A stretch of 25,113 nt of DNA from JBBKXJ01 sp037969395 (GTDB lineage: Bacteria > Pseudomonadota > Gammaproteobacteria > Pseudomonadales > JAUIET01). A program made the position numbers and the translations under genes. The notes below the pieces were generated by a model. The model was not told where the DNA came from, did no database searches, and worked only from the letters and a program-made list of their open reading frames with translations. The stretch is from the NCBI GenBank assembly GCA_037969395.1, contig JBBKXJ010000130.1:1-25113 (forward strand), given 5' to 3'. This document shows, piece after piece, positions 1 to 7,740 of the stretch; within the stretch, counting starts at the first letter, position 1, and every line of letters begins with the position of its first letter.

Positions 1-5
1 CCCTT

Positions 6-176
6 ATGGCACTTAGTCAAGCGATTAGACCGGCCTGAACAGAGTGAAAATTTTCGGGACACGCCGTAAATCCGTCCCTGGAGGCTCTATCCCTAGCGTC
101 CCTGCTAGGGAAGGTCCCGTAAACTCTCCCTCTATTCAGGACTCTGCAGCTTCGATTGACCTTAACTAAGTGCCAT
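6..176. repeat. Palindromic intergenic element with nested inverted repeats (MITE-like or structured RNA/DNA)
   Basis: The outer arms 6-20 and 162-176 are inverted copies matching at 14 of 15 positions. Inside them, 34-44 pairs with 130-140 (one mismatch), 55-60 (cgggac) pairs with 114-119 (gtcccg), and 90-97 pairs with 104-111 as a perfect 8-bp hairpin with loop gtccct. The octamer cgtccctg also occurs as a direct repeat at 73-80 and 97-104. The whole unit could fold into one long cruciform or stem. No open frame of useful length lies in it. The layout resembles small palindromic repeats scattered between genes in marine gammaproteobacteria; that resemblance is from memory. Whether it is mobile cannot be told from one copy. 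Confidence 0.6.
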
Positions 177-579
177 TCAGCCTAGCTTCTATTCACGCTG
201 AGAGCGTCTATTTACCAATGCCAGAAGGCGCCGGAAATCAAATTCCCGCTGTCAGCGTCAAGCTCTGTCAGCAACCGGCTTGCCAGCGCGCTGTGTACTT
301 CTGCACGCAAAACAACCAGCTCCAATGCATGATCTCCATAAAGTACTAAGTAAAGGAATCACACCCCATACTCCTTATCTGCTATCCATCGTCAAGGAAT
401 CTCATTAATTTTTCCACATTGACAGTAGTCGAAGTGTCGAGCGACTCGTAGTGCCTCAACCGTAATTGGGCTGAGATAGCAGTTGCTTCCAGCCGGATGG
501 CGGACAGGATTTAGCTGCCTTGTTGGGTATGTGATCGTAGCGATCGTCTGCAACCGGACAATACCGATGACTTGCAGCC
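177..579. other. Gene-poor stretch, possible coding remnant at 212-352 (minus)
   Basis: No intact gene is visible here. On the minus strand one frame from about 352 down to a TAA at 212-214 reads as roughly 46 codons with ordinary protein-like composition (segments such as LVVLRAEVHSALASRLLTEL). It lacks a convincing ATG or ribosome site and follows an in-frame TGA, so it may be the tail of a decayed gene. The remainder up to the stop of the aminotransferase gene shows no tRNA and no clear terminator. Confidence 0.3.
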
Positions 580-2325
580 TTAGCCTGCAGTGGAGCCATT
601 CAGCTGCGCGATTTCCTGCGGTAAAACAAACCAGCGCAACGTTTCGAGCTCTGCAGGAAACTGCAGTTGGTAGACGGATTCTTCGTTATGCTCTCTCAAC
701 ATTTCCTGCTTTGCGGCGAGCAAGCTTCCTTGTAGGGGCATGGGTTGTCGATCAATTCCCGCAACAGCTTCGCCGCTGGCATCAAACTGATCCAGCGAAG
801 CAGCTAGAGCTACCTCCTGATTCTGAAAACGCCAGATCGCGGAACTTTCTTCGAACTTGTAGTAAGGCAGCATTCGCCAGCCGTGGGTGGCCACCATGTC
901 TATCGCTTGCACAATGTACTGAAAAACCTCCTCGCTGATAAAATAATTGAAATTGATACGCACCCAGCCGGGGCGAATAATCATATGTCCGTCGGCAACG
1001 GCTTGTTCAATGGCGCTGCTGGTGTGCCGGTCGATGCCGAGTAGCTGGTGGCCATATGGGCCTGCGCAGGAGCAGCCGCCGCGTGACTGAATACCAAACA
1101 GGTCGTTCAGTAAGGCCACCACAAAACCGTAATGCAGGTAGCGGCCCGCGCAATTGAGCTGCAGCGATACGATCGACAACCGCTCTTTGTCGGCATTGCC
1201 GAGAATTTCAATGTTGGGGTTTTGCTGCCAGACTGCAATGGCGCGTTGGATAAAGTCCTGCTCAAGCGCCTCGATCTGTGCTGTACCGACTTGCTGCTGC
1301 AGTTTGAAGACCAGCCCGGCGCGAATGGATTCTATGATGGCAGGGGTGCCGCCTTCTTCGCGCCGCTCGCGATCGACTAAATAGCTGTGCCGCTCGGGCG
1401 TAACGAAAGATACTGTGCCACCGCCGGGTATGGCGGGCACTGAATTCTGCAGCAAGTCTTTCTTAACCACTAGAATTCCAGGCGTTCCAGGTCCGCCGAT
1501 AAATTTGTGTGGTGAAATGAATACTGCGTCTTTACTACTGTTACCCTCGATAGTTTGTTCGCCGGTCATATCAATCGCCGTGTACGGAGCCGCAGCAGCG
1601 TAGTCCCAAAATGCGAGTGCGCCGTAGCGGTGTAACAACCGGCTGACGGCGGCGCAGTCAGTCTTAAGTCCGGTAACGTTAGATGCGGCAGAGAAGCTGC
1701 CGATGATTAATTTTCTATTACGGAATTTTTTTAGCTGCAGTTCTAACGTCGCGCTGTCCAGGCTGCCGTCCTGGGTCAAGGGAATGCAAACCAGCTCGGC
1801 GATAGACTCACGCCAGGGCAGTTCATTGGAGTGGTGTTCGTAGGGGCCGATAAATACCACCGGTCTTTCCTCTGCTGGAATCTGTTCGCAAAGCCTGTAC
1901 TTGGCGTCGAGGTCAGCAGGCAGGCGCATATTGAGAATATCAATTAGCTTGTTAATTGCTGCGGTTGCTCCCGAGCCGCAGAAAATAACCAGGTCTTCTG
2001 TGCTTCCGTTTACCGCCTGGCGAATTGTTGCACGTGCCTGTTCGCGCAGCCGTGTAGTCTGGCGGCCGGTAAATGACGACTCGGTATGCGTGTTGGCGTA
2101 CCAGGGCAATACGTTTTGCTGAATGAATGTTTCGATGCATTGCAGCGACCGGCCCGATGCAGTGTAGTCAGCGTACACCAGCGGCTTTTCTCCAAACGGC
2201 GTGTTGATCGTTAACTTGTCGCCGATAACGTTGTTACGGATCGATTCGATCAGGCGGTTCGTCACTGGTAATTCCGGGTTATTTGCTGGCAGGCAACAGA
2301 TTGTAGCAGCGGCAGAGACAAACAT
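580..2325 (-). CDS. Class V aminotransferase-fold PLP enzyme (cysteine desulfurase-like)
   Basis: This is a fold-type I pyridoxal-phosphate enzyme of the class V aminotransferase/NifS superfamily; its substrate is unknown. Visible family features are the N-terminal YADYTASGR segment (residues 51-59), the YANTHTESS segment around H80, the CGSGATAAIN phosphate-binding turn (116-125), D241 in FWDYAAAAPY, and the Schiff-base lysine K274 in SPHKFIGGPG. A cysteine-containing loop, RGGCSCAGPYGH, sits where NifS/SufS enzymes carry their catalytic cysteine, so desulfurase or lyase chemistry is possible. At 581 residues it is longer than the usual roughly 400; the last 100 or so residues form an extension I do not recognise. 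The ATG at 2325 has no clear ribosome site. A GTG at 2265 (residue 21), preceded by GGAA, fits the family N-terminus better and may be the true start. The gene stands alone and is divergent from csrA. Confidence 0.85.
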   Translation of the reverse strand: MFVSAAATICCLPANNPELPVTNRLIESIRNNVIGDKLTINTPFGEKPLVYADYTASGRSLQCIETFIQQNVLPWYANTHTESSFTGRQTTRLREQARATIRQAVNGSTEDLVIFCGSGATAAINKLIDILNMRLPADLDAKYRLCEQIPAEERPVVFIGPYEHHSNELPWRESIAELVCIPLTQDGSLDSATLELQLKKFRNRKLIIGSFSAASNVTGLKTDCAAVSRLLHRYGALAFWDYAAAAPYTAIDMTGEQTIEGNSSKDAVFISPHKFIGGPGTPGILVVKKDLLQNSVPAIPGGGTVSFVTPERHSYLVDRERREEGGTPAIIESIRAGLVFKLQQQVGTAQIEALEQDFIQRAIAVWQQNPNIEILGNADKERLSIVSLQLNCAGRYLHYGFVVALLNDLFGIQSRGGCSCAGPYGHQLLGIDRHTSSAIEQAVADGHMIIRPGWVRINFNYFISEEVFQYIVQAIDMVATHGWRMLPYYKFEESSAIWRFQNQEVALAASLDQFDASGEAVAGIDRQPMPLQGSLLAAKQEMLREHNEESVYQLQFPAELETLRWFVLPQEIAQLNGSTAG

Positions 2326-2529
2326 TGTTGCTAAATCTATCGCTTAACGAAATAATGTCAGAACGAATACTGCGTTTTAAAGCAGTTGTCGTTACGCGAG
2401 ATATGAATTTTGTAAACTGTTGTAATACCTTTCCGACATGACCGAATTAGACATTACACACGCCTTTTTCTACCCTACGATTCGCCTCTTCTAAAACGCT
2501 GCCGCAAAGGCAGACGGAGAGAGGAGACT

Positions 2530-2718
2530 ATGCTTATATTGACACGGCGCGTGGGTGAAAAAATGATCATCGGCGACGATGTAACAGTCACAGTTTTGGC
2601 TACCCAGGGCAAACAGGTTCGCATCGGTGTAGTGGCGCCGCGGTCAATTCCCGTACACCGGGAAGAGATTTATAACAAAATTGCCGAACAGAAGCGTAGG
2701 CCCGTAACGGCGCAGTAG
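2530..2718 (+). CDS. csrA: Carbon storage regulator CsrA
   Basis: CsrA is a small dimeric RNA-binding protein that binds GGA motifs in mRNA leaders and controls translation and stability of transcripts for central carbon use, motility and biofilm. The 62-residue product begins MLILTRRVGEKMIIGDDVTV and keeps the RNA-contacting N-terminal strand and the VHREEIY segment near residue 44. The length is normal for the family. A strong ribosome site (agaggag) lies just before the ATG. It is monocistronic, with the divergent aminotransferase gene upstream and a hairpin downstream. Whether any gene in this window is its target cannot be seen. Confidence 0.96.
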   Translation: MLILTRRVGEKMIIGDDVTVTVLATQGKQVRIGVVAPRSIPVHREEIYNKIAEQKRRPVTAQ

Positions 2719-2743
2719 TATGCAGCGTGCATTCTGTTCAGTT

Positions 2744-2776
2744 AAAAAAAAGGCGGCGTAATAAACGCCGCCCCTT
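2744..2776. terminator. Intrinsic terminator for katG, possibly shared with csrA
   Basis: A perfect 8-bp GC-rich stem, 2752-2759 (ggcggcgt) with 2765-2772 (acgccgcc), has a 5-nt loop. Read on the minus strand it is followed by eight U (A-run at 2744-2751), a textbook terminator for katG, which ends at 2845. On the plus strand only a short T run follows, so termination of csrA there should be weaker. Confidence 0.85.
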
Positions 2777-2844
2777 TTGGTTATGCCTGCGGATCTATAG
2801 CAAACACGCTTTAGGGCGTGGGTTGCAAACCCCATGCGCCGACA

Positions 2845-5064
2845 TCAAATATCAAAGCGGTCGAGGGTCATCACCTTGTTCCATGCCGCAACGAAGTCAT
2901 TTACGAACTTCTCGGGAGCGTCGTCCGCGGCATAGACTTCTGCAACAGCGCGCAGTTCGGAGCTGGACCCGAAAGCAAGATCAACCGGCGTTGCTGTCCA
3001 GCTGACCTTTTCCGTTTTGCGGTCGCGTCCCTCATAAATGCCCTCCGACTCGGATGACTTCTGCCACTGTGTCGACATGTCGAGCAAGTTGACGAAGAAG
3101 TCGTTGCTCAAGGTGCCGGGCTTGTCGGTGAACACACCGTTTGCCGACTGGTCGGTATTAACATCCAACACCCGCAAGCCACCGACCAGAACGGTCATTT
3201 CAGGCACCGTCAGGGTTAGCATGTTTGCCCGGTCGATCAGCATTTCTGCCGGCGATCTACTGTTGCCTGTGGCGAAGTAGTTGCGAAAACCGTCGGCGGT
3301 CAGCTCAAGATAGGCAAACGACTTCGCATCGGTCTGTGCTTGCGAGGCGTCCGCGCGTCCTGGCGTAAACGGTACCGGTACGCCGTGTCCGGCTTGCTCT
3401 GCAGCCTGTTCGATTGCCGCCGATCCACCGAGTACGATCAGGTCGGCAAGCGATACTTGCTTGTCACCCGCCTTAGCGTTGAAATGTTTTTGAATGCGCT
3501 GCAGCTGCTCGAGCACCTTCGTCAACTGCTCCGGGTTGTTAACGGCCCAATCCTTCTGTGGGGAGAGGCGAATACGAGCACCGTTGGCGCCGCCACGCAT
3601 ATCGCTGCCGCGGAACGAGGCAGCCGACGCCCAGGCGGTGCTAACCAGTTCTGATGTGGTCAGCCCGGAGTTGAGTATGTCTTTCTTCAGCGCGTCGATG
3701 TCGTCCGCGTCGATCAGGTCGTAGTCGACTTCGGGCACAGGGTCTTGCCAGAGTAATTCTTCCTCAGGCAGGCTCGCGCTGATGTAGCGGGCGCGCGGCC
3801 CCATATCGCGATGGGTTAGTTTGTACCACGCCCTGGAAAAAGCCAGCTCAAATTGTTCCGGGTTGTCTTTGAACCGCTGCGAAATTATTTTGTAGTCAGG
3901 GTCGAATTTCAGCGCCAGGTCGGTGGTTAGCATGATAGGCGCGTGCATTTTTGACGGGTCGTGAGCATCGCGCACTGTGTCTGCGGCCTGCCCATGAGCG
4001 GGAATCCACTGTGTCGCACCGGCGGGGCTTTTGGTTTTCACCCACTCGTATTTGAAAAGGTTATCCAGATAAAGCGTAGTCCAGGCCGTTGGGCTGGCCG
4101 TCCATGCGCCTTCCAGGCCGCTGGTTGTGGTGTCGCCTCCATTGCCGCTGCCACATTTATTTTTCCAACCGAGGCCTTGCTCATCAACGTCTGCGCCAGC
4201 GGGTGCCGCGCCGATGCACTCATCCGCCTTGACGGCGCCGTGTACTTTACCAAACGTGTGGCCGCCGGCGATGAGCGCAACGGTTTCCTCGTTATTCATG
4301 GCCATTCGGCCAAAGGTTTCGCGAATGTCTATTGCTGCCGCCAGCGGATCGGGATTGCCATTTGGCCCCTCGGGATTGACATATATTAATCCCATTTGTA
4401 CAGCAGCGAGCGGATTTGCCAGCTTGCGGTCGCCGCTGTAGCGTTTATCTCCCAGCCACTGTTCCTCCGGTCCCCAGAAAACCATGTCTGGCTCCCAGTC
4501 GTCTTCACGCCCACCGGCGAAGCCGAAGGTTTTGAAGCCCATTGACTCAAGCGCGACGTTACCGGTTAATACCATTAAATCGGCCCACGACAGCTTCTGC
4601 CCGTATTTCTGCTTAACCGGCCATAGCAACCGTCGCGCTTTGTCGAGATTGGCGTTGTCGGGCCAGCTATTCAGCGGCTCGAAACGCTGCTGGCCGCCGC
4701 CGGCACCGCCGCGACCATCTGCGACACGATAAGTACCGGCGCTATGCCAGGCCATGCGAATAAAGAACGGCCCGTAATGGCCGTAATCTGAAGGCCACCA
4801 GAGCTGCGAGGTGGTCATTAATGTCGCAATGTCTTTCTTAACGGCTTCAACATCAAGACTTTTGAATTCTTTGGCGTAGTTGAAATCTCCGCCCATGGGG
4901 CTGGACTCAGCCGCATGCTGCCGCAGCGGGCTGAGATTAAGCTTTTCCGGCCACCAGAATTGATTAGTCTTCGGCTCGTCAGCTGCCAGCGTGACAGGGG
5001 CAACAGAGCCTAGTGAGAGCGCTACCGCTACCACAGAGAAAAATGGAATGGTTGATTTAAGCAT
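2845..5064 (-). CDS. katG: Catalase-peroxidase KatG with export signal
   Basis: This bifunctional haem enzyme destroys hydrogen peroxide (catalase) and oxidises donors (peroxidase). The 739 residues comprise a signal peptide (1 to about 28, hydrophobic core then VTLAADE), an active N-terminal peroxidase domain and a C-terminal non-haem copy (LVSTAWASAASFRGSDMRGG). The distal R103, W106 and H107 are in FIRMAWHSAGTYR; the proximal haem-ligand histidine is in AGGHTFGKVHGA. The tyrosine of GLIYVNPEGPNG and the methionine of FGRMAMNNEET, which with W106 form the family's covalent Met-Tyr-Trp adduct, are present. The signal peptide implies a periplasmic enzyme, like the exported KatP/KatG2 branch. 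AAGGA lies 9 nt before the ATG. Two small hairpins sit in its leader, and a strong terminator follows it. Confidence 0.97.
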   Translation of the reverse strand: MLKSTIPFFSVVAVALSLGSVAPVTLAADEPKTNQFWWPEKLNLSPLRQHAAESSPMGGDFNYAKEFKSLDVEAVKKDIATLMTTSQLWWPSDYGHYGPFFIRMAWHSAGTYRVADGRGGAGGGQQRFEPLNSWPDNANLDKARRLLWPVKQKYGQKLSWADLMVLTGNVALESMGFKTFGFAGGREDDWEPDMVFWGPEEQWLGDKRYSGDRKLANPLAAVQMGLIYVNPEGPNGNPDPLAAAIDIRETFGRMAMNNEETVALIAGGHTFGKVHGAVKADECIGAAPAGADVDEQGLGWKNKCGSGNGGDTTTSGLEGAWTASPTAWTTLYLDNLFKYEWVKTKSPAGATQWIPAHGQAADTVRDAHDPSKMHAPIMLTTDLALKFDPDYKIISQRFKDNPEQFELAFSRAWYKLTHRDMGPRARYISASLPEEELLWQDPVPEVDYDLIDADDIDALKKDILNSGLTTSELVSTAWASAASFRGSDMRGGANGARIRLSPQKDWAVNNPEQLTKVLEQLQRIQKHFNAKAGDKQVSLADLIVLGGSAAIEQAAEQAGHGVPVPFTPGRADASQAQTDAKSFAYLELTADGFRNYFATGNSRSPAEMLIDRANMLTLTVPEMTVLVGGLRVLDVNTDQSANGVFTDKPGTLSNDFFVNLLDMSTQWQKSSESEGIYEGRDRKTEKVSWTATPVDLAFGSSSELRAVAEVYAADDAPEKFVNDFVAAWNKVMTLDRFDI

Positions 5065-5116
5065 CGCAGTTATTCCTTATCGTTTCAGTTAAGAGACATA
5101 TCGACGTTGCATTAAA

Positions 5117-5154
5117 GCACGGCTTCGCCTCGTGCCTGATTGAAAAACTCAATC
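5117..5154 (-). promoter_or_regulatory. Two small hairpins in the katG leader
   Basis: Reading the minus strand, gattga/tcaatc (5138-5154) forms a 6-bp stem. It is followed by gcac(ga)ggc/gccgtgc (5117-5135), a bulged stem ending in three U. Both lie between the preceding gene's terminator and the katG start. They could be a weak second terminator or a leader structure affecting katG. No OxyR site was identified with confidence. Confidence 0.3.
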
Positions 5155-5211
5155 AACGCAAACGAAAAAATCTATGGAGGAAGTGCGTTGGCCGGCTTTG
5201 TAAAGATAAGG

Positions 5212-5248
5212 CTCAAGTGGCTGCAGCGCAATGCTGCAACCACTTGAG
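5212..5248 (-). terminator. Hairpin after the metalloprotease gene
   Basis: Arms 5212-5220 (ctcaagtgg) and 5240-5248 (ccacttgag) pair perfectly over 9 bp. The inner arms 5222-5227 (tgcagc) and 5233-5238 (gctgca) add 6 bp across single-base mismatches. It lies 14 bases past the stop of the minus-strand metalloprotease gene. The trailing U tract is poor (ccttatcttt), so it is either an imperfect intrinsic terminator or an mRNA-stabilising 3' hairpin. Confidence 0.65.
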
Positions 5249-5261
5249 GGTGTTACTCCTT

Positions 5262-7238
5262 CTAACGATTACTGGTAAGGCCGAACGCCGTGTTGTTCAG
5301 TGTATCTTCCATACCGGTCAGCCCTTCATTGGGCACTAACAAATCGATGCCAAAATCGACATCGACGTCATCGCCTGTGCCAAGCAGTTCGTCAGCGCCA
5401 GCACCGAGGATGTTGGGCAGATTACCGCCCTGGTCCATGATGTTTGCCGACGTGTTGAACTGATCGGTGTGGTAGTTGCCAAGATAGTGGCCCGCTTCAT
5501 GGGCTATGATATTGGCAAGTCCCTGTGCGATTAGTTTAAGCCGATCCGCTGCGCTGGCCGCCAGATACGTGTTGATCGAATTCGGATCCGGAATCGGCGC
5601 ACTCAGTAAATCCAGCAATACCAGCGCGTCGTCTTCGTGACCAAAGTTACCGGGATCGATCGAAGAGGCAACGCCCAGGGTGGAAATACCCGACTCCGCA
5701 ATCGTGCCGCCAACGACGACGCGGCTGACCTGATCGCTACCGAATTGGTTGGGACGGTTCGCCGTGCGGCTGTTGGCAATCTCTACGCCAAAGTCTGCGT
5801 TGAGGCCGCGTCTGCGCATGTCGCGCCTGAGATCCTCTTCAACTTGCTTTACGATCTCGTCAATGAGGGGGTCTTCATCATCGGGGCCGAGTCCCCAGCC
5901 ACCGAGGAAGCCTGCCAGACCGGTGAGTTCGCGTGTTCCCGGGCCGCCAAACACACCCGTTTGCACCCGCGCGCCGTCGAAGTCCAGCAGGATTCGTTGC
6001 CTGGAGCCGACAGGCTTGTCAGCCAATCCGGCGCGATACACCTCGAACGTCGCATCGTAGTTGCCCTCGGTACTGCCGCTGATGGCGATAAAGTGTCGAC
6101 CGTTTACCGCAGCAGCGTACGCGACCACAGCGTTACCGCCACCTGGCAGAGGGGATGCAATGGGGTAAAGTGCGCTAAGGTCCTGGGTCGAGCCGATGGC
6201 CTCTCCCTCATCTGTGGCAAAAACCTGCAGTCGGCTACCGGCACCGGTGATGGATGCACCGATCACGTCGCCCGCTTTAAGGTCAATGGCATACACGTCA
6301 GTATCGGGTTCAGCCGTGGTGATCAGCAGGTCATAACCGCCTTCGCTGCCGGCGCCAAGACCGCTGCCTGAGTCGAACGGATCTTCCGGCAGAACTGACC
6401 CGCCAAAGCCAGCCACCATAACGTAGTAGGTGCCGGTATCAGCCGGGGTGAAGCTCACCCTGCTGGCAAGGCTAACGCCATCGTCGTCGTTGGCTGCGAC
6501 TATTTCACCGCTGGCATCGTAAACCACAAGCACGGAATCAAAGCTGGCGTCGACTTCGGTATCGGCCGTTATGGTTTGACCGGCGTCGAGATCGACGCTG
6601 TAAAAGTCGAAGTCACCGCTGCCGCCGCCGGCAGTGCCGTGCGGTCCATCACCGATATTCGCGCTGGTCTGCATGGCACCAAAGCTGTTGGCCACGCCGG
6701 TTACATTGGCGGATGGAATAGATCCGTCGTCTTCGTCGAAGCTTGCAAAATCGGTAACAACATCTCTCGGTGGTGCTAGCGTGCCAAGCACCCTGGCGCG
6801 CGGGTTGGCATCAGTAGCTACCCCGTTGATGAGTTCTCCTGTGGCCAGCGTGTCGTTGATACCGGAGAGATTCTCGGGCTCGAGTTCATCCACCAGCACA
6901 GGTTGCGGCGCATTGGCGCGTACACCACCCTGTGCCGCGTTACGTGCTTTGAGTGCGGATTCGGCCTGCGCCGCAATCGCCAATCGCCAACCGTAATAGT
7001 CGACCTTGGTGGGGTCGATGACCCTCGCCAGAAACGGATTTGGGCCTTTCATCGCTGTTAGTGATCGAGCGGCTGCGGTCGATGCTTTTGGCACGGCCTG
7101 TATGCCAACCGCGACCTGTCGCTCGGCGGCGTCGCTAACTTCACCTGTGCTTTGCGCCTGAGTACCTGCAATTGGCAGCGCTACTGCTGTCAATGCCAGT
7201 GCCGCAGTTAACGCGTTGTGTTTTTGCTTGATCTTCAT
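5262..7238 (-). CDS. Secreted metzincin-like zinc metalloprotease with PPC-like domains
   Basis: This is a predicted exported zinc endopeptidase of 658 residues. It has an N-terminal signal peptide (1-29, ending GTQAQS). A PPC-type beta domain follows at about 185-285 (segments DFYSVDLDAGQTI, FDSVLVVYDASGEIVAANDD, GTYYVMVAGFGG), then a second, weaker PPC-like stretch at about 305-400 (DVYAIDLKAGDVI). The C-terminal catalytic part carries HEAGHYLGNYH (residues 580-590), an exact HExxHxxGxxH metzincin zinc site, with NIMDQGG after it as the likely Met-turn. PPC domains usually sit at the C-terminus and are trimmed on secretion; here they precede the protease domain. The substrate is unknown. 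The ATG is preceded by a weak GGGGA. A long leader with two other strong ribosome sites lies upstream. Confidence 0.85.
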   Translation of the reverse strand: MKIKQKHNALTAALALTAVALPIAGTQAQSTGEVSDAAERQVAVGIQAVPKASTAAARSLTAMKGPNPFLARVIDPTKVDYYGWRLAIAAQAESALKARNAAQGGVRANAPQPVLVDELEPENLSGINDTLATGELINGVATDANPRARVLGTLAPPRDVVTDFASFDEDDGSIPSANVTGVANSFGAMQTSANIGDGPHGTAGGGSGDFDFYSVDLDAGQTITADTEVDASFDSVLVVYDASGEIVAANDDDGVSLASRVSFTPADTGTYYVMVAGFGGSVLPEDPFDSGSGLGAGSEGGYDLLITTAEPDTDVYAIDLKAGDVIGASITGAGSRLQVFATDEGEAIGSTQDLSALYPIASPLPGGGNAVVAYAAAVNGRHFIAISGSTEGNYDATFEVYRAGLADKPVGSRQRILLDFDGARVQTGVFGGPGTRELTGLAGFLGGWGLGPDDEDPLIDEIVKQVEEDLRRDMRRRGLNADFGVEIANSRTANRPNQFGSDQVSRVVVGGTIAESGISTLGVASSIDPGNFGHEDDALVLLDLLSAPIPDPNSINTYLAASAADRLKLIAQGLANIIAHEAGHYLGNYHTDQFNTSANIMDQGGNLPNILGAGADELLGTGDDVDVDFGIDLLVPNEGLTGMEDTLNNTAFGLTSNR

Positions 7239-7431
7239 AATAGCTTGTTCCCCTGTGACAGACTGTTAGTGATCGATTTGTTGCTGTGCTGGAACTACTT
7301 CGCACGGGTTTGCACTGCCCACGACGTTCTATAATTTCTGCCTGGTAATGACGTGCTGGAATCAGTTGTGCGACAGTTGGCGGCATAAGAGGTGCGGTGT
7401 TCGCCGGCACTGGCTGGAGAGATGTAACCAT
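7141..7431 (-). CDS. Possible leader ORF overlapping the metalloprotease start
   Basis: A 96-codon frame begins with ATG at 7431, preceded by AAGGAG at 7444-7439 with an ideal 7-nt spacing. This is a better initiation site than that of the metalloprotease gene it overlaps in another frame. The product starts MVTSLQPVPANTAPLMPP, has no recognisable domain, no signal peptide and low-complexity serine/arginine stretches. It may be a translated upstream ORF coupling to the protease gene, or a chance frame behind a fossil ribosome site. The strong ribosome site is the only real support. Confidence 0.25.
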   Translation of the reverse strand: MVTSLQPVPANTAPLMPPTVAQLIPARHYQAEIIERRGQCKPVRSSSSTATNRSLTVCHRGTSYYEDQAKTQRVNCGTGIDSSSAANCRYSGAKHR

Positions 7432-7740
7432 GCATAAACTCCTTTTCCTGATAGCGTAAGCCTCACTGCTTTAAGAGTGCATTTTTACGCCTCCTGAAAA
7501 TTGTTTGCAACGCCACATAATAACGAAAAAAACAGGGGTCCGAAAAACAGTGGTGATTCTACGCTGAGGTAAAACGTTAGTATCCAGCAGCTGATTGCAT
7601 TATTAATGTGCGACGAATTAGTGGCTGCAAAGTGTCCGAAACTCACCCCTTGTGACTGCACGTCGCCTGTTTCAAGATTATGTTGGGTGGCCTATACTCA
7701 GCCAGCAAATTATCTGCGAACTAACAGAGAGAATTTCTAT
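7239..7740. promoter_or_regulatory. Divergent intergenic region with a leader for the metalloprotease
   Basis: This 500-bp gap separates the minus-strand metalloprotease from the plus-strand aminotransferase, so it must hold both promoters. On the minus strand a perfect AGGAGG (7495-7490) lies 7 nt before ATG CAC TCT TAA (7482-7471), a three-codon minimal ORF. A second strong ribosome site (7444-7439) precedes the 96-codon frame. A TATAAT at 7330-7335 on the plus strand has no good -35 partner at 17 bp, so I do not call it a promoter. No protein-coding gene is convincing here. Confidence 0.4.

Noticed and set aside
483..938. 151-codon plus-strand frame
   Set aside because: It mostly overlaps the opposite strand of the aminotransferase gene and has no ribosome site or recognisable domain.
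3961..4441. Long frames opposite katG
   Set aside because: They are antisense shadows of a highly conserved gene and show no domain or ribosome site.
5637..6371. 244-codon plus-strand frame opposite the metalloprotease
   Set aside because: It is an antisense shadow created by the codon bias of the real gene; no family features are seen.
7307..7335. TATAAT at 7330-7335 as a plus-strand promoter
   Set aside because: No acceptable -35 element lies at 16-18 bp; the nearest candidate is at 15 bp and poor.
7606..7740. 45-residue N-terminal extension of the aminotransferase at 7741
   Set aside because: The residues are unlike the family and include several cysteines and prolines; the ATG at 7741 gives the expected N-terminus and length.
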